Source: Dendrophyllia cribrosa
Lineage: Eukaryota; Cnidaria; Anthozoa; Scleractinia; Dendrophylliidae
Direction: 5' to 3'
DNA: 64,000 nucleotides
Assembly (NCBI GenBank): GCA_024195265.1
Contig: JAJLRJ010000005.1
Span: forward strand, 35,842,105-35,906,104
Made by a program: the position numbers and the translations under genes
In this document: positions 32,531 through 42,520 of the stretch, piece by piece
Layout: the number at the start of each line of letters is the position of its first letter
Position numbering within the stretch: position 1 is the first letter of the stretch
Notes under the pieces: generated by a model
What the model was told of the DNA's origin: nothing
Databases searched by the model: none
What the model saw: only the letters and a program-made list of their open reading frames with translations

Positions 32531-33951
32531 CGATGCAGTGTCGGCACGAAATTTGTTTAAAGTGCTACGCGCATTCCAAGAGACGTCGGGCCTGGAAATA
32601 AATACGTCAAAAACCGAAGGGATGTGGCTTGGATTCTGCAGGCATAACACATCAACTCCTTTTGATATAGCTTGGCCTTCAGAGCCGATATACGCCCTGG
32701 GAATTTATTTCTCTTACGATGAGGTTACCGTCTTTAAAAAGAATTTTGAAGAAAAGCTAAATTCGATGAAGAATATCTTAAATCTTTGGAAAACAAGAAA
32801 TCTTACTCTCCACGGCCGTATAATCATTCTCAAAAGCCTCGCTCTCTCCAAGCTTGTCTACAACACATCCGTACTCTCCTTCCCACCGGAATTTATATCC
32901 ACAGTTAAGTCTGCTATATCACAATTTGTTTGGAATACCCTTCCTAAAATCGAACACAATACAATGATTGGCCCAAAAATAAAAGGAGGTTTAGACATGC
33001 CGGATTTTGAAATAATTAATAATGCCTTGAAGGTAACCTGGATAAAAAGGTTGTATGAAAGCAGTAATGATGCGAGTTGGAGCCACATACCCCTTGCTCT
33101 TTTAAAGCGGGTAGGTGGGATTTTTCTTTTCAAGTGTAATTATGACCTAAAATCCCTTAAATTAGAACTTCCTATACAATTTTATAGAGACGCTTTAAGT
33201 ATCTGGCAGATGATAAACCAACAAATTCCTGAAAATAAAGAACAGGTGTTAAACGAAATCCTGTGGAACAACCGGTTTATTAAAATCAATGGATACTCAG
33301 TCTATTATAAAAATTGGTACAATGCAGGAGTGATCAGGATCAAAGATATTTTTTATGATAACGACTTTTTGACTTTCAATGATTTTTGCCGCACATTCCG
33401 AGTCAAAACCAATTTCTTGACATGTTATGGCCTATGTAACGCTATTCCCAAAAACTGGATCCGCCTTTTGAAGCAACCCAACTTAAATGGTACCCAAGAG
33501 CCTGATGTGGAGAAAATTCCGTTAAACGTGCTTTCATGTAAAGTGGCTGCTAAATTTCTAATTGAACAGAAATTCATACCCCCTACAGCAGAACAAAGAA
33601 TGATACAAGCAAATTTTAATAGGCAAACGATACAAACCATTTACAGTATTCCTTTTAGTGTGACAAAGGATATTAGACTTGCTATATTCCAATTCAAAAT
33701 TATACACCACATCTTGCCAACTAATGCAACTCTATTCAGAGATAAGATAATTCAATATGACAATTGTCATCTTTGTGATGAAAAACAGACTTTAAAACAT
33801 CTTTTTGTTCTATGCCCAGACGTTCAAGTCTTTTGGGAAACTTTCTGCAACTGGTGGAACGTAAAGAATGACGATTTTATCGTTTTAAATGAGCATATTA
33901 TCATTTACGGCTACACAAATAACTTCAGAAAATACCTTGGTTTAAACCTCT
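32525..33951 (+). pseudogene. LINE reverse transcriptase, C-terminal part and zinc-binding tail
   Basis: Begins inside the segment that normally follows the catalytic motif C (SARNLFKVLRAFQETSGLEI, NTSKTEGMWLG), so the YADD-type active site is deleted. It continues with GRIIILKSLALSKLVY (thumb) and ends with the zf-RVT motif CHLCDEKQTLKHLFVLC (C-x2-C-x7-H-x4-C). A long open frame, but catalytically dead. Confidence 0.85.
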
Positions 33952-35519
33952 ATGGTGGCCCATTCACGCCATAGCATTTTTTGCTTATTTTCCAACATTT
34001 GTTTACTAAATTACTTTTTTTATATTTTATTTTTTATTTTATTTTTATTTTATTTTATTTTTATTTATTTTTATTTTATTTTTTTATTTTATTTCATTTT
34101 ATTTATTTATTTACTTATTTTTTGTTTTACTTTCAAATTTTTTCTCTTTTTTTTTTGTTATTATTTGCGGTTGGCCCAAGAGCGCCATAGCTTCTTTTTT
34201 TTTTTTACAAAAAAAAAATTCGCACACGGCCCAGCAACGCCATAGCACACAATGCCTTTCGGTGCTTCCATCGCCTCGCAACCGCTCCTTTCCTCAATCC
34301 ATCATGGCGTCTCGTATTAGGAACGGAGATTGGGAAGATGATTTCGCATTACAAAACGATCTCAAAGTGTACGTTCTGCGTAATTTGCGTCCAGTATCCG
34401 ATGTATGCGTGGAGCCTAAGGACTCTCTCTTGCCGTCTGCACCACTTCGGAATAAAGTTTACGAACTACGACGTGGATATTGAATGTTGAAAAAGAGATG
34501 GATGGGCCAGGAAGTTTGCTTGGCTATCGTGCTCTTCACAAAAAAAATCCGTGAAGTGCATGAAATAAATGTACCGAGAAATGTGGTCTATGACGTGATG
34601 GCGGATGTAAATTCTCAAGGCCTCGAAGACAGAGGTGGTGTGGGGCAACCCAAACGGCCGAAGAGGAAAGGAGCATTTACCTCCAGTGTAAGCATATGCT
34701 GAAAATCCCTTTTAATTGTACAAGGTGCAGTAGCCACAAGGAGGTCCTTGTCTACCTCTTAACTTACATTTCGTACTCTGGTTAATTCTGTATTTGGCTT
34801 AGGTCCGTGTACGAGAGGCCGCGCTCCCCGGCGAGCAAATCGCAATCTAGATCTGTGCTGAAATGTGCCTTGCAGGCCGCTTTTATGTTTTCTAATGTTG
34901 CTTCTTTTTCTAAAGGCACTAACTGTTAAAGGGCCAATGCGGGAGTACTTCTGGCACTTGCCGTCTACATTTGATGACAATCGCTGTACGGTGATGCCAG
35001 TCAAATCACTCGGTGTTCCCTTTTCTTCGCCCTTCCGCCCTCTCTTCTTTGCAATACGTCCCAATTATGCTTTCTCTTCACAGACATTATCGAACAAGAT
35101 ATGTACACTGTAGCGTGAGCGGCAGCGTGCTCGGTGCTCACAACAAGGAATTATGGGATAAGAATAAACCTGTGTAAATACGAGACGCCATGATGGATTG
35201 AGGAAAGGAGCGGTTGCGAGGCGATGGAAGCACCGAAAGGCATTGTGTGCTATGGCGTTGCTGGGCCGTGTGCGAAATTTTTTTTTTTTTTTGTAAAAAA
35301 AAAAAAACGCTATGGCGCTCTTGGGCCAACCGCAAATAATAACAAAAAAAAAGAGAAAAATTTGAAAGTAAAACAAAAAAATAAATAAAATAAAAAAATA
35401 AAATAAAATAAAATAAAATAAAATAAAATAAAGATAAATAAAAAAGCAATAAAAAAGTAATTTAGTCAAAAAATGTTGGAAAATAAGCAAAAAATGCTAT
35501 GGCGTGAATGGGCCACCAT
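33952..35519. mobile_element. 1.57-kb DNA transposon with about 350-bp TIRs and 8-bp TSD
   Basis: TIRs start ATGGTGGCCCATTCACGCCA. Each contains a (TTTTA)n tract, GGCCCAAGAGCGCCATAGC-like and GCAACGCCATAGC motifs, and even the transposase start codon (ATG at 34304, mirrored near 35190). An 8-bp duplication AAACCTCT at 33944-33951 and 35520-35527 lies inside the LINE ORF. Superfamily is uncertain: 8-bp duplications occur in hAT, P, Merlin and KDZ; the long TIR recalls MULE foldbacks. Confidence 0.85.
34304..34702 (+). pseudogene. Integrase-like transposase, N-terminal relic
   Basis: MASRIRNGDWEDDF...LKVYVLRNLR, then in a shifted frame WSLRTLSCRLHHFGI, then MDGPGSLLGYRALHKKIRE and NVPRNVVYDVMADV...GLEDRGGVG. 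I recognise the N-terminal part of a metazoan family of integrase-core (rve-like DDE) proteins in which this helical, HTH-like region precedes the catalytic domain. At least two frameshifts are present; the catalytic domain is missing. Confidence 0.6.
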
Positions 35520-35664
35520 AAACCTCTGCTTAATAATCGCCAAATATTACATTTACTACGCTTCTAAAGAGAAAGATCCCTACTACTTTGAAGCTTTCCT
35601 AGTCTTTCTAAAGAGCAAATTATCCATCGAGAAAAGCAAAGCCAAATCGCAAATTAATTCTTAA
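35520..35664 (+). pseudogene. LINE ORF terminal segment after the nested transposon
   Basis: Reads NLCLIIAKYYIYYASKEKD, then YFEAFLVFLKSKLSIEKS to a stop. It is the conserved C-terminal tail of the interrupted LINE ORF (LN-x-x-I-I-x-A-K-Y-Y-I-Y-x-x-S), directly continuing the frame that ends at 33951. Confidence 0.8.
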
Positions 35665-35811
35665 ATAACTATTTCCTTGCTTTCGTTCATGTGAGCATTC
35701 GAATCTAAAGATCTATTTAGACGGACACTCTAAAAAATAAATGTTATTTAAAATTTTGATTGAAAAGTATTTGTAAAAAGAAAGTATTGTAGCTGTAAGT
35801 GTAACTGTGAT

Positions 35812-35895
35812 GTAACTAGTTTATGTAACTTAATTAGGTGTAACTAATTTAGTGTAACTTAATTAGGTGTAACTAATTTAGTGTAACTATGCTGT
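35812..35895 (+). repeat. Short tandem repeat in the LINE 3' UTR
   Basis: A unit of about 24-26 bp built on GTGTAACTAATTTAGTGTAA is repeated about three times before the poly-A tail. Confidence 0.7.
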
Positions 35896-36323
35896 AATTA
35901 TCTTTGTAACCTACTAACAAGGTTATTATACAATATTTCTGTAAGTAACTGTCTTGTAGAAAATAATAAAACTAAAAAAAAAAAAAAAAAATTATTAAGT
36001 TAAACCTAAATTTTCACACCTTCCTCGTGGTGAACGCGTCCTTTGCTCAACAATATTCTACAGACATTGCAAGAACTTAATGCGTGAATTACAAAACAAA
36101 ATTAGTCTTATCAGCTGAGTTTTCGTCGATTCATCCCGGTTACATTTGCTTTGCTTCCCCTCAAAAAACGAAAGAGAAAATTCTGTAATACCAGCGACGC
36201 GATAAAACAGCATTATTACAACAAATTTACCGCAGCAATCGCTATCTTTTGGATACACTAGTATATTTCTCTTAAATCCTGATTATGTTGCTGCTCACTC
36301 GCTGCGCTCGTTCCGCAGCAATA

Positions 36324-36556
36324 ACAAAATTTGAGGATAAAACGTTAAATGGTTACACGTTTTGGTGATTAAAAATATAACAATTGAGTGTGTTTTTGAC
36401 CGAGATGCACGCACGGAAAAAGGATAGCGCGTAAATGACACGTACTGTCCAATTGCATATCGTCCAATTACAAGCATGACGCGTAAACTGTCCTATTAAT
36501 GCTCTCGGGCCTGCTGATAACCAATCAGATTCGAGAATTTTGTTATAGTTTTGATT
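36324..36556. mobile_element. MITE, TAACAAAATT...AATTTTGTTA ends
   Basis: TAACAAAATTTGAGGAT at the left and AATCAGATTCGAGAATTTTGTTA at the right form an imperfect TIR. It abuts the right end of R1 copy 3. No coding capacity. Confidence 0.5.
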
Positions 36557-37021
36557 AGGTAGAGAATTGGCGTTCGCGCTAGTTTTTCTATCTTTTTGCT
36601 GCTTCACCGTGCTGACGAGACCCAACCAGGTCGAAACAGCTGTCCACGGTTGCATTTTGGCTTTCAGTTTGGGCTCTATCATGTCGTTGTCGCGTTAAAT
36701 GTTCTACGTAGTATCAGCCTTGCTCTATACTTTGTTGACCCTTTGTTTGCGAGAAACCATCACTACAGAAACCGATACGGTGTCCCGCAAAGTCTACTTT
36801 TTTACGTAGTCAGATCAGCCCTGCAGGCTGCAGTTTACTGTATGTTTGTTCATTCATTTTTTGGCTGGTCAGGTCTCTCGCAGATCCTACGTATTCCGTT
36901 AGCAGCATTATCGTTCGCGGTCCTCTGCAGTTTACTTTTATTAAAATGGAGCCTGGAGCCTCCAAGCCGCATCAACACATGGACAACATTTGATGTGGTA
37001 TGTAAACGTTAATGGCTGTCT

Positions 37022-37159
37022 ATTGATGGTTTTCACTGCGGCCATGTTGGTGGACAGAACAATGAAATTTTTATCCTTTGGCAAAAAAACTCTATTTTTA
37101 TGCAAACGATTTCTTTTGTTTCTGTCCACCAACATGGCCGCCGTGAAATAAATCAACGG
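37022..37159. mobile_element. Palindromic MITE
   Basis: TTTCACTGCGGCCATGTTGG is mirrored by CCAACATGGCCGCCGTGAAA, with about 45-bp arms sharing GTTGGTGGACAGAA. No coding capacity. Confidence 0.75.
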
Positions 37160-37397
37160 TAAAGTTCCATACAAATCCTTATAATTTGCCACTAATGGTC
37201 TGTTAGTGAGCCTGGGCTCCCTGTGGTGAAACAATGGGAGTCCGTCGCCCCCCCCCAATCCCCCCCATCCCCCCCCCCCGAGTTTCTCGAAAATTGCGGA
37301 CCCAAAAATCTTGGTGTGCATAAAGTATGTCAAAATAGATTAATTGGTTTTGTTTCTAAACTCTTACCAGGTAGTGGTGAAACAAATTAATTGTGCT

Positions 37398-37470
37398 GAA
37401 TAAATGAATGAATGAATGAATGAATGAGCGAGTGAATGAATGAATGGATAAATCAATCAATCAATCAACC
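37398..37470 (+). repeat. (GAAT)n / (ATCA)n microsatellite
   Basis: About eight or more GAAT units, a short interruption (GAGCGAGT), more GAAT and then four ATCA units. It follows a sequence ending in GTGCTGAATAAATGAATG, which may be a LINE-type tail. Confidence 0.85.
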
Positions 37471-37546
37471 TTTTGGTAACACCAGACAGTATGATCAACT
37501 GAAAAATAGGTATTTTCAACTTACTAATTACAGAGAGATAACAAAT

Positions 37547-37863
37547 TTTATTATATAAACACCAATGAAATACCAGGTGAGCTTTCGCGCGTAAACATCA
37601 TATCTTCACACGTGAGAATAACATGTTATCTTCACACGTGAAAAGATCACCGTTCTACTTTAGGACTACAAAAAAATATTAAAGTGAAATGGTTTGATTT
37701 CATTGGTGTTTATATAATAAACAGAACATTACATGGCCGCTTGAAGATACGAAATTTCTCTTCTCGTGTTGAAAAATATTTCACTCATTCGCTGCGCTCA
37801 CTCGTGAAATATTTTTCAACACTCGAAGAGAAATTTCGTATTTTCGCGCGGCCATGTAATATC
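37547..37863. mobile_element. Two overlapping inverted repeats (MITE pair)
   Basis: Outer arms at 37547-37566 and 37703-37727 share TTATATAAACACCAATGAAA. A second foldback at 37727-37863 has about 65-bp arms from ATTACATGGCCGC with shared AAATTTCTCTTC and AAATATTTCAC. Inner TTCACACGTGA repeats occur at 37595-37650. Confidence 0.65.
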
Positions 37864-37889
37864 CTCTATGTAACTACCTTAATATAGGT

Positions 37890-38045
37890 AATTGACGAAG
37901 CCCTATATTAACGCGACAAAAATTAACACGCCATAAAATTAACGCGAATTTCTGAAAAGTTACATTTACGTGCATTAAATTAACGCGATTTTCCGTCCGA
38001 AATATTTTTACGTGCATTTAATTAACGCGAATTTTATGTCTTTGG
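37890..38045. repeat. Repeat rich in ATTAACGCGA
   Basis: ATTAACGCGA or close variants occur five or more times alternating with TTTACGTGCATT. Probably a MITE end; no inverse partner was located. Confidence 0.5.
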
Positions 38046-38236
38046 TATAATAAGCTATAGCAAACCGCGCATTTTACAAGACATAACAACGACTTCCGAC
38101 AGAACTCAAAGTTTAATATCAATCACATTTGATTATAAAATTATGTATTTTAAGCAAGTAGGTACATGTAAGCAATGTAAGCATGGTTTAAGGCATGTAA
38201 AATACAGCGGATTATCTGCGTTCAAATCGAATATTA

Positions 38237-38601
38237 GGGAGCTTAAGCAACGACGACGGCAACGCCAAGGAAAACGTCACTTGAAAAAAGGATTCGCGCT
38301 ATTTTAAACTACTTTGCAGTTGCTCCAATTTGTTTAATTTGTCTAATGTGACTGGATTGTCCAGGAGCTGAATTTGAAGGGATGGCTTTCCGGTTCAAAT
38401 GGAGAAAGGAAAATTAACCGTCGTGTGTTCACGTTCTCCAAAAAACCTATAATTTGATCAATTGACGTTGTTGTTTGCAGGGAACGGCGAAGAAATGTAC
38501 CAAAATGTAAAACGCACGTGCAGAGGCATTGTTTTCGCTCATTAAGCCTATTGTTTTGTGCCGTTCTCACTGCCGTCGGCGTCGTGGTTGCTTAAGCTCC
38601 C
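38237..38601. mobile_element. MITE, GGGAGCTTAAGCAACGACGA TIR
   Basis: GGGAGCTTAAGCAACGACGA at the left is mirrored by TCGTGGTTGCTTAAGCTCCC at the right, with TA flanks. About 365 bp, no coding capacity. First of four elements packed between 38.2 and 39.6 kb. Confidence 0.75.
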
Positions 38602-38784
38602 TATTATTGCTCAAAAGGGTTCAGGGATGAGAAACATCCAGTCTCTCGAGCGCTTTCTATAGCGTCTGTTATACCTGCAGCGCGCCAACCATGAAGCCGA
38701 CTAATATGTTTGGCATGAAATAAAGGTGTCTTCAAATAACGATGCTGTAAATTAGTGGTATTTTAATTAATGATGCTATAAATA

Positions 38785-38966
38785 GGCCATTTGCACGATG
38801 ACGTCATATGACTACAACTACCAGAATCCTTCAGTTTTTTGTTTTGTAGTGCAAATTAGGGCTATTGTTATTTAAACCGCACTGGGATTACAAAATTTGA
38901 ATAAGAAAGGAAAAACGAAATGAATTCTGGTAGTTGTAGTCAAATGACGCCATCGTGCAAATGGCC
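38785..38966. mobile_element. MITE, GGCCATTTGCACGATGACG TIR
   Basis: GGCCATTTGCACGATGACG with ACTACAACTACCAGAAT is mirrored at the right, flanked by TA. About 182 bp, no coding capacity. Confidence 0.8.
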
Positions 38967-38971
38967 TATTG

Positions 38972-39124
38972 AATAGACGATTTTCGTATTCTGGAACTAG
39001 CTTGCAGACGAGGCTCATGCGGGGCATTATTTTCACATGCAAATATTTTTAATGATATTCCCCCGCATGAGCCTCCATTGCAAGCGTTCCAGTTCAATAC
39101 CGAGAATACGAATATTGTCTATTG
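38972..39124. mobile_element. MITE, AATAGACGATTTTCGTATTC TIR
   Basis: Imperfect arms share GTATTC, GGAAC/GTTCC, GAGGCTCATGCGGGG and the inverse. It starts six bases after the preceding MITE. Confidence 0.7.
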
Positions 39125-39131
39125 ACGCTAA

Positions 39132-39579
39132 GGCCCGGTCCACACGTATACGTTTACGTTCGTAAACGCATATTCTTTTTTATCTAAAACGCTCCCGTCC
39201 ACACGAAGCCAGCCATCGTTTACGATTCGTTTCCACCTGTCCACACGTAAACGCTAAAACGATAAGTAAACGCTTCAAATCTGCATTGAGCATGCGTAGA
39301 TAAGTACTTGACCGTCCGCCATATTGGATATCTGCTCTATTTTCTTTGTTTGTGGACTGGGTCCGAATCTGTGACATCAACGTTTACGAAAATATCCGTT
39401 TACGCTGTCCACACGTAAACGGGTAAACGGTGTTTTAGAAAATATCCACTTTGGATGCGAGCGTTTTTAAAAATATCCTTTTAGGGTGACCGTTTCCATC
39501 GTTTACGTGTGGACGGGAGGCCAAAACGCATAAAAAAATATGCGTTTACGAACGTAAACGTATACGTGTGGACGGGGCC
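39132..39579. mobile_element. Harbinger-type MITE with TAA duplication
   Basis: GGCCCGGTCCACACGTATAC and its inverse (GTATACGTGTGGACGGGGCC) are flanked by TAA at 39129-39131 and 39580-39582. CGTTTACG/CGTAAACG motifs recur throughout. A 3-bp TWA duplication fits PIF/Harbinger mobilisation. Confidence 0.8.
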
Positions 39580-39582
39580 TAA

Positions 39583-40575
39583 ATGGTAAAATCCGTCCAG
39601 TTTATCCATACCAAAACAAACCATTAGCCAATCGCTGCTCAGATGTGAGTTCACGTGACATGTTATCGAGGTAAAGGACGTTTACAATACAATACAATAT
39701 TTTTATTTCAACTCACACAAGATCTTTAGAAAAAAGGAAAAATAATAATTTAAAAATTAATTATTGATATAGAAAAGAAAAACCAAGGAAAAAAATTAAC
39801 AGGTAGAATTTGTTCCAATATGGCGGCCGAAGGCTGAACCCGACAGATTTATTGAAACGCTTTTTATCGACTGAAATTGATTGCACGTTAAATTGTAGAA
39901 TGAGGAAGGAACCAACTTGGTCTATGTTGAAAAGTTTGAATATAAAAGTATTTTCCAGTGGTTATATTTTCGAAAATTATTTCCCAGAGCTTCATGTTTT
40001 TCTTTGAGGTGTTTCAAGCGCCTGTATACTCAAGCAACAAATGTTCCGAGTGAATGTGACACACAATGAAAGTAGACAAGGATATTTTATAACAAAGCGT
40101 TTATTCATAGTTTAACATTCACTAAACACTATTTCTCTTAACTGACAACCATTCTTTTTACTTATTAAAATTCTCAACAGATAACATCTTGTTGTTATCG
40201 CAAGCAATGGCTGTGAGATTTATATGAAAAAAAAAACACTATAGATTTAATTGGAAGGTTACCAGATCTGCTCATATCCTACTATTTGGAACCTTGTCCA
40301 AACAAATGATGGCAATAAAACACTTCTTTCAATCAAAATGTTTCTCCTTTTTTGATATTCAATTCAGGGAATGTGAATAATAATAACACAATACAATAAT
40401 ATTATTCCACTTGTTAAAATAGTGATCATAATTTAATTTCTTATTGTAAATGATCAAAAAGTCAAATGCCCCACATCTACCCAAGTTCCCTACCCGGTGA
40501 GCTAAAAATTGATATTTAACAATACCCCTCCCTGAAAATTAGCCCTTTTCTACAATAAGCTCCTAAAACCCCTTG
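39583..40575. other. No gene recognised; possible LINE tail
   Basis: A minus-strand (TTGTA)n-type tail with AT-rich sequence at about 39690-39800 may be the 3' end of a LINE. The 65-residue frame near 39810 has no support. Confidence 0.35.
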
Positions 40576-40579
40576 TAGG

Positions 40580-41255
40580 CTCTTGCCGATTGTGCTAGCA
40601 TAATTTTTGGCATAATCTGAGGAATTGAGCATAATTTTTGCCCTTTTTCCAAAAGTAACACCGCTAGCATAATCCGTATATTTTCTTGTCTTAATAGCAC
40701 AATTTTAGAATAATTCAAGAAAACGAAGATCTCAGCTACTAAAAACGATAGATTACTATTAACAGTTGCTTCCACTCCTATTTTTCGATTTTTTTTTACT
40801 TGTGTTGAGATACCGCGGGAGTTCGATGAAACGGAACCGGAAGTCTGTGTCTCGGTCCCAGACTCCTTAGTCTTTCTCCCACGACTCCCAGTGCTCGTTT
40901 CAAAATGGCGGCCGCCACGCCAAACCAGTCAAGTGCAGTGAACTTACATCCAGATAGTTTACAAGGTAGCGAGAACAGAGAGGATAGCTGGATAGCAGAT
41001 TTATTCGCCGTATAGGCCCAACCACCGGATAAAGTTACCCAGGTTTTGAACAACCGGGCCCAGAACGTCTGGCCAGGGTTAATAAAAGTACATTTTCAAA
41101 CTTGTCTTGTGAGTTGTGAAGTTTGTGCACAGAATAATTTTTTAAAAAAGTAGCATAATTTTGAAAAGCGAGCATAATTTGAGCATAATTTGGGCAAAAA
41201 AACGAGCACTGCCACTAGCATAATATGCCACTTTTACTAGCACAATCGGCAAATG
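40580..41255. mobile_element. MITE-like element with AGCATAATTT subterminal repeats
   Basis: TTGCCGATTGTGCTAG is mirrored at 41236-41253. AGCATAAT-type motifs recur four or more times inside each end. The middle (about 40796-41060) looks like a different sequence, including a CAACCGGGCCC end like that of the 2901-3143 MITE, so another element may be nested. Confidence 0.55.
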
Positions 41256-41491
41256 CCTAACCCCTTGAGTTATTCAGAATTTTAATTTTGGGATTCAAGG
41301 GGTTAAGTCAAACATTCTCTTATGTTCTTTATAATTCTTTGTTCCCTCTTTGATCAGACTCCAGTCTATTTTTTGTACACCCACTATTACTATTTGAAGC
41401 TTGAATACTAGTGTGATAACCCAAACATAAGCACAAGCACATGGAAAATACATGAAAACCAGCGAGAGATAAGCATACACACATACATCCA

Positions 41492-41602
41492 TGTGCTAAT
41501 ATTGTTGGTCAGCGGCGGACCGCAGGTTAGTGCCTTGGAGTCGGCCATGTTGAATGGAGGAATAAAGATTACTTGTGTATTCTTCTAGTAGTGTTCGCTA
41601 GA
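41492..41602 (+). repeat. Possible gypsy 5' LTR (short)
   Basis: Starts TGTGCTAATATTG, contains GGAATAAAGATT (polyadenylation-like) and ends just before the primer-binding-like site. No second copy exists in the window to confirm the borders. Confidence 0.35.
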
Positions 41603-41604
41603 CT

Positions 41605-41618
41605 TGGTGTCAGAAGTG
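41605..41618 (+). promoter_or_regulatory. Candidate primer-binding site
   Basis: TGGTGTCAGAAGTG starts with the TGG complementary to tRNA CCA ends and directly precedes the gag ATG. Which tRNA primes it cannot be settled here. Confidence 0.45.
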
Positions 41619-42164
41619 ATGTCGCACCCGAAAAGATCAGAGCTCAAGCTGGCTGGCATTGTAAGTGAAAATTTCCGAGAACTTTGAGCCTCGTTTCAAT
41701 GACTTTTGTATACAAGCAAATTATCGGGACCTAGCCAAAGATCCCGTCACGGAACGCGTGGCGCACTACAAGAGTCCCCTACTTGAAATATCTGCCCTAC
41801 GATCCTCACTGCCAGACGAGGCTTTGTCGGTTCTAAGATACACAATAGACCCGCAGATAACAGAAGAAGAGAAGAGCAAACCATGGATTTGGATGGAGAA
41901 ATTACGAGCCCACTATACAGGCACCACAGGGAGCTCGCTTTTGACCGATCGATTCAAGTTCTGGACGTCATGTCAAGCGAAACACGAGTCAATCCAAGAG
42001 TGGGAGGTGAAAGTGAGACAAGCTGGCAGCCTCTGTGGATACGGAACGCTTAATGACGAGTTATCAAGAGACAAATTCATTTTTGGCCTCAGTGAAGAGC
42101 ACATGAGAACCGAGCTGCTCAAAACACATATCAAGCCCGACAATTCAAAGAAAACCCTGACGGA
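41619..42164 (+). pseudogene. Gypsy gag, N-terminal and capsid-like part
   Basis: ATG at 41619 (MSHPKRSELKLAGIVSENF), a frameshift near 41685, then EPRFNDFCIQANYRDLA through a retrotransposon-gag helical region (WIWMEKLRAHYTG, SIQEWEVKVRQAGSLCGYG, RDKFIFGLSEEHMRTELL). It is cut at 42164 by the DNA transposon; its continuation is at 46563. Confidence 0.8.
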
Positions 42165-42165
42165 T

Positions 42166-42217
42166 ACACTTATTCAGGCTATTACCGGAAGTTGCATGAA
42201 AGCGAGGCCTAAGGGCC
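42166..42217 (+). repeat. Left TIR of the ISL2EU-like element
   Basis: 52 bp, identical to the inverse of 46509-46560. Perfect TIRs next to frameshifted genes suggest fairly recent transposition, perhaps in trans. Confidence 0.95.
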
Positions 42218-42255
42218 ATAGATGGCGCGAATCTCAAAACTTGCAGTAGCAAAAC

Positions 42256-42422
42256 ATGGACGAAAGAGTATTACGAGAGATAAACCTCACACCAAATGAT
42301 ATCCCGTGTTCATCCGTAGAAAACGTAGAGGATATAAGCAAATGGACAATACCACAGTTAAAATTCTGGCTCAAGTGTAGAAGACTAAACCAACAAGGAT
42401 TAAAGAAAGATCTCGTCGAAAA
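42256..42422 (+). CDS. ISL2EU-like protein 2, exon 1: SAP domain
   Basis: The ATG at 42256 opens MDERVLREINLTPNDI; a SAP-like motif follows (WTIPQLKFWLKCRRLNQQGL then KKDLVEK: helix-G-L-x-K-x-x-L-V helix), which binds DNA in other proteins. It is too short for the six-frame list. It ends at a GTAAGT donor at 42423; the acceptor TTTTTCGCCAG at 42510-42520 keeps the frame into exon 2. Confidence 0.75.
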
Positions 42423-42520
42423 GTAAGTTTCGTAAAATTTGTCGTGTGGAAGGTTGTTGTTGCTCGTTTTGTTCCATATAAAACCTCTAATGCCTGGTTT
42501 TTATAATTCTTTTTCGCCAG

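Larger units (their letters stand above)
31748..35991 (+). mobile_element. Tx1/L1-like LINE, internally deleted and interrupted
   Basis: Order: 5' region, AP-endonuclease domain (31987-32525), direct jump to the C-terminal part of the RT (32525-33951), a nested DNA transposon (33952-35519), the end of the ORF (35520-35664), a 3' UTR with a short tandem repeat, and a poly-A tail (35974-35991). The coding end resumes in frame after the transposon if one copy of its 8-bp duplication is removed. Confidence 0.85.
31524..36324 (+). repeat. Dispersed repeat R1, copy 3, split by a LINE
   Basis: The left part 31524-31746 and right part 35992-36324 match R1 copy 1. The right part ends in the inverse of the left terminus (GCTCACTCGCTGCGCTCG), so R1 has terminal inverted repeats. 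The internal segment equal to about 8846-9110 is missing at the LINE insertion point. Confidence 0.7.

Noticed and set aside
33952..34245. Hydrophobic F/Y/L-rich frames resembling membrane proteins
   Set aside because: They translate the (TTTTA)n tract of a transposon TIR, with a mirror-image frame in the other TIR (35065-35490).
36596..37012. 138-residue frame with hydrophobic segments
   Set aside because: Overlaps a dispersed repeat related to 30310-30488 (shared CGTTCGCGGTCC region); no recognisable domain or splice context.
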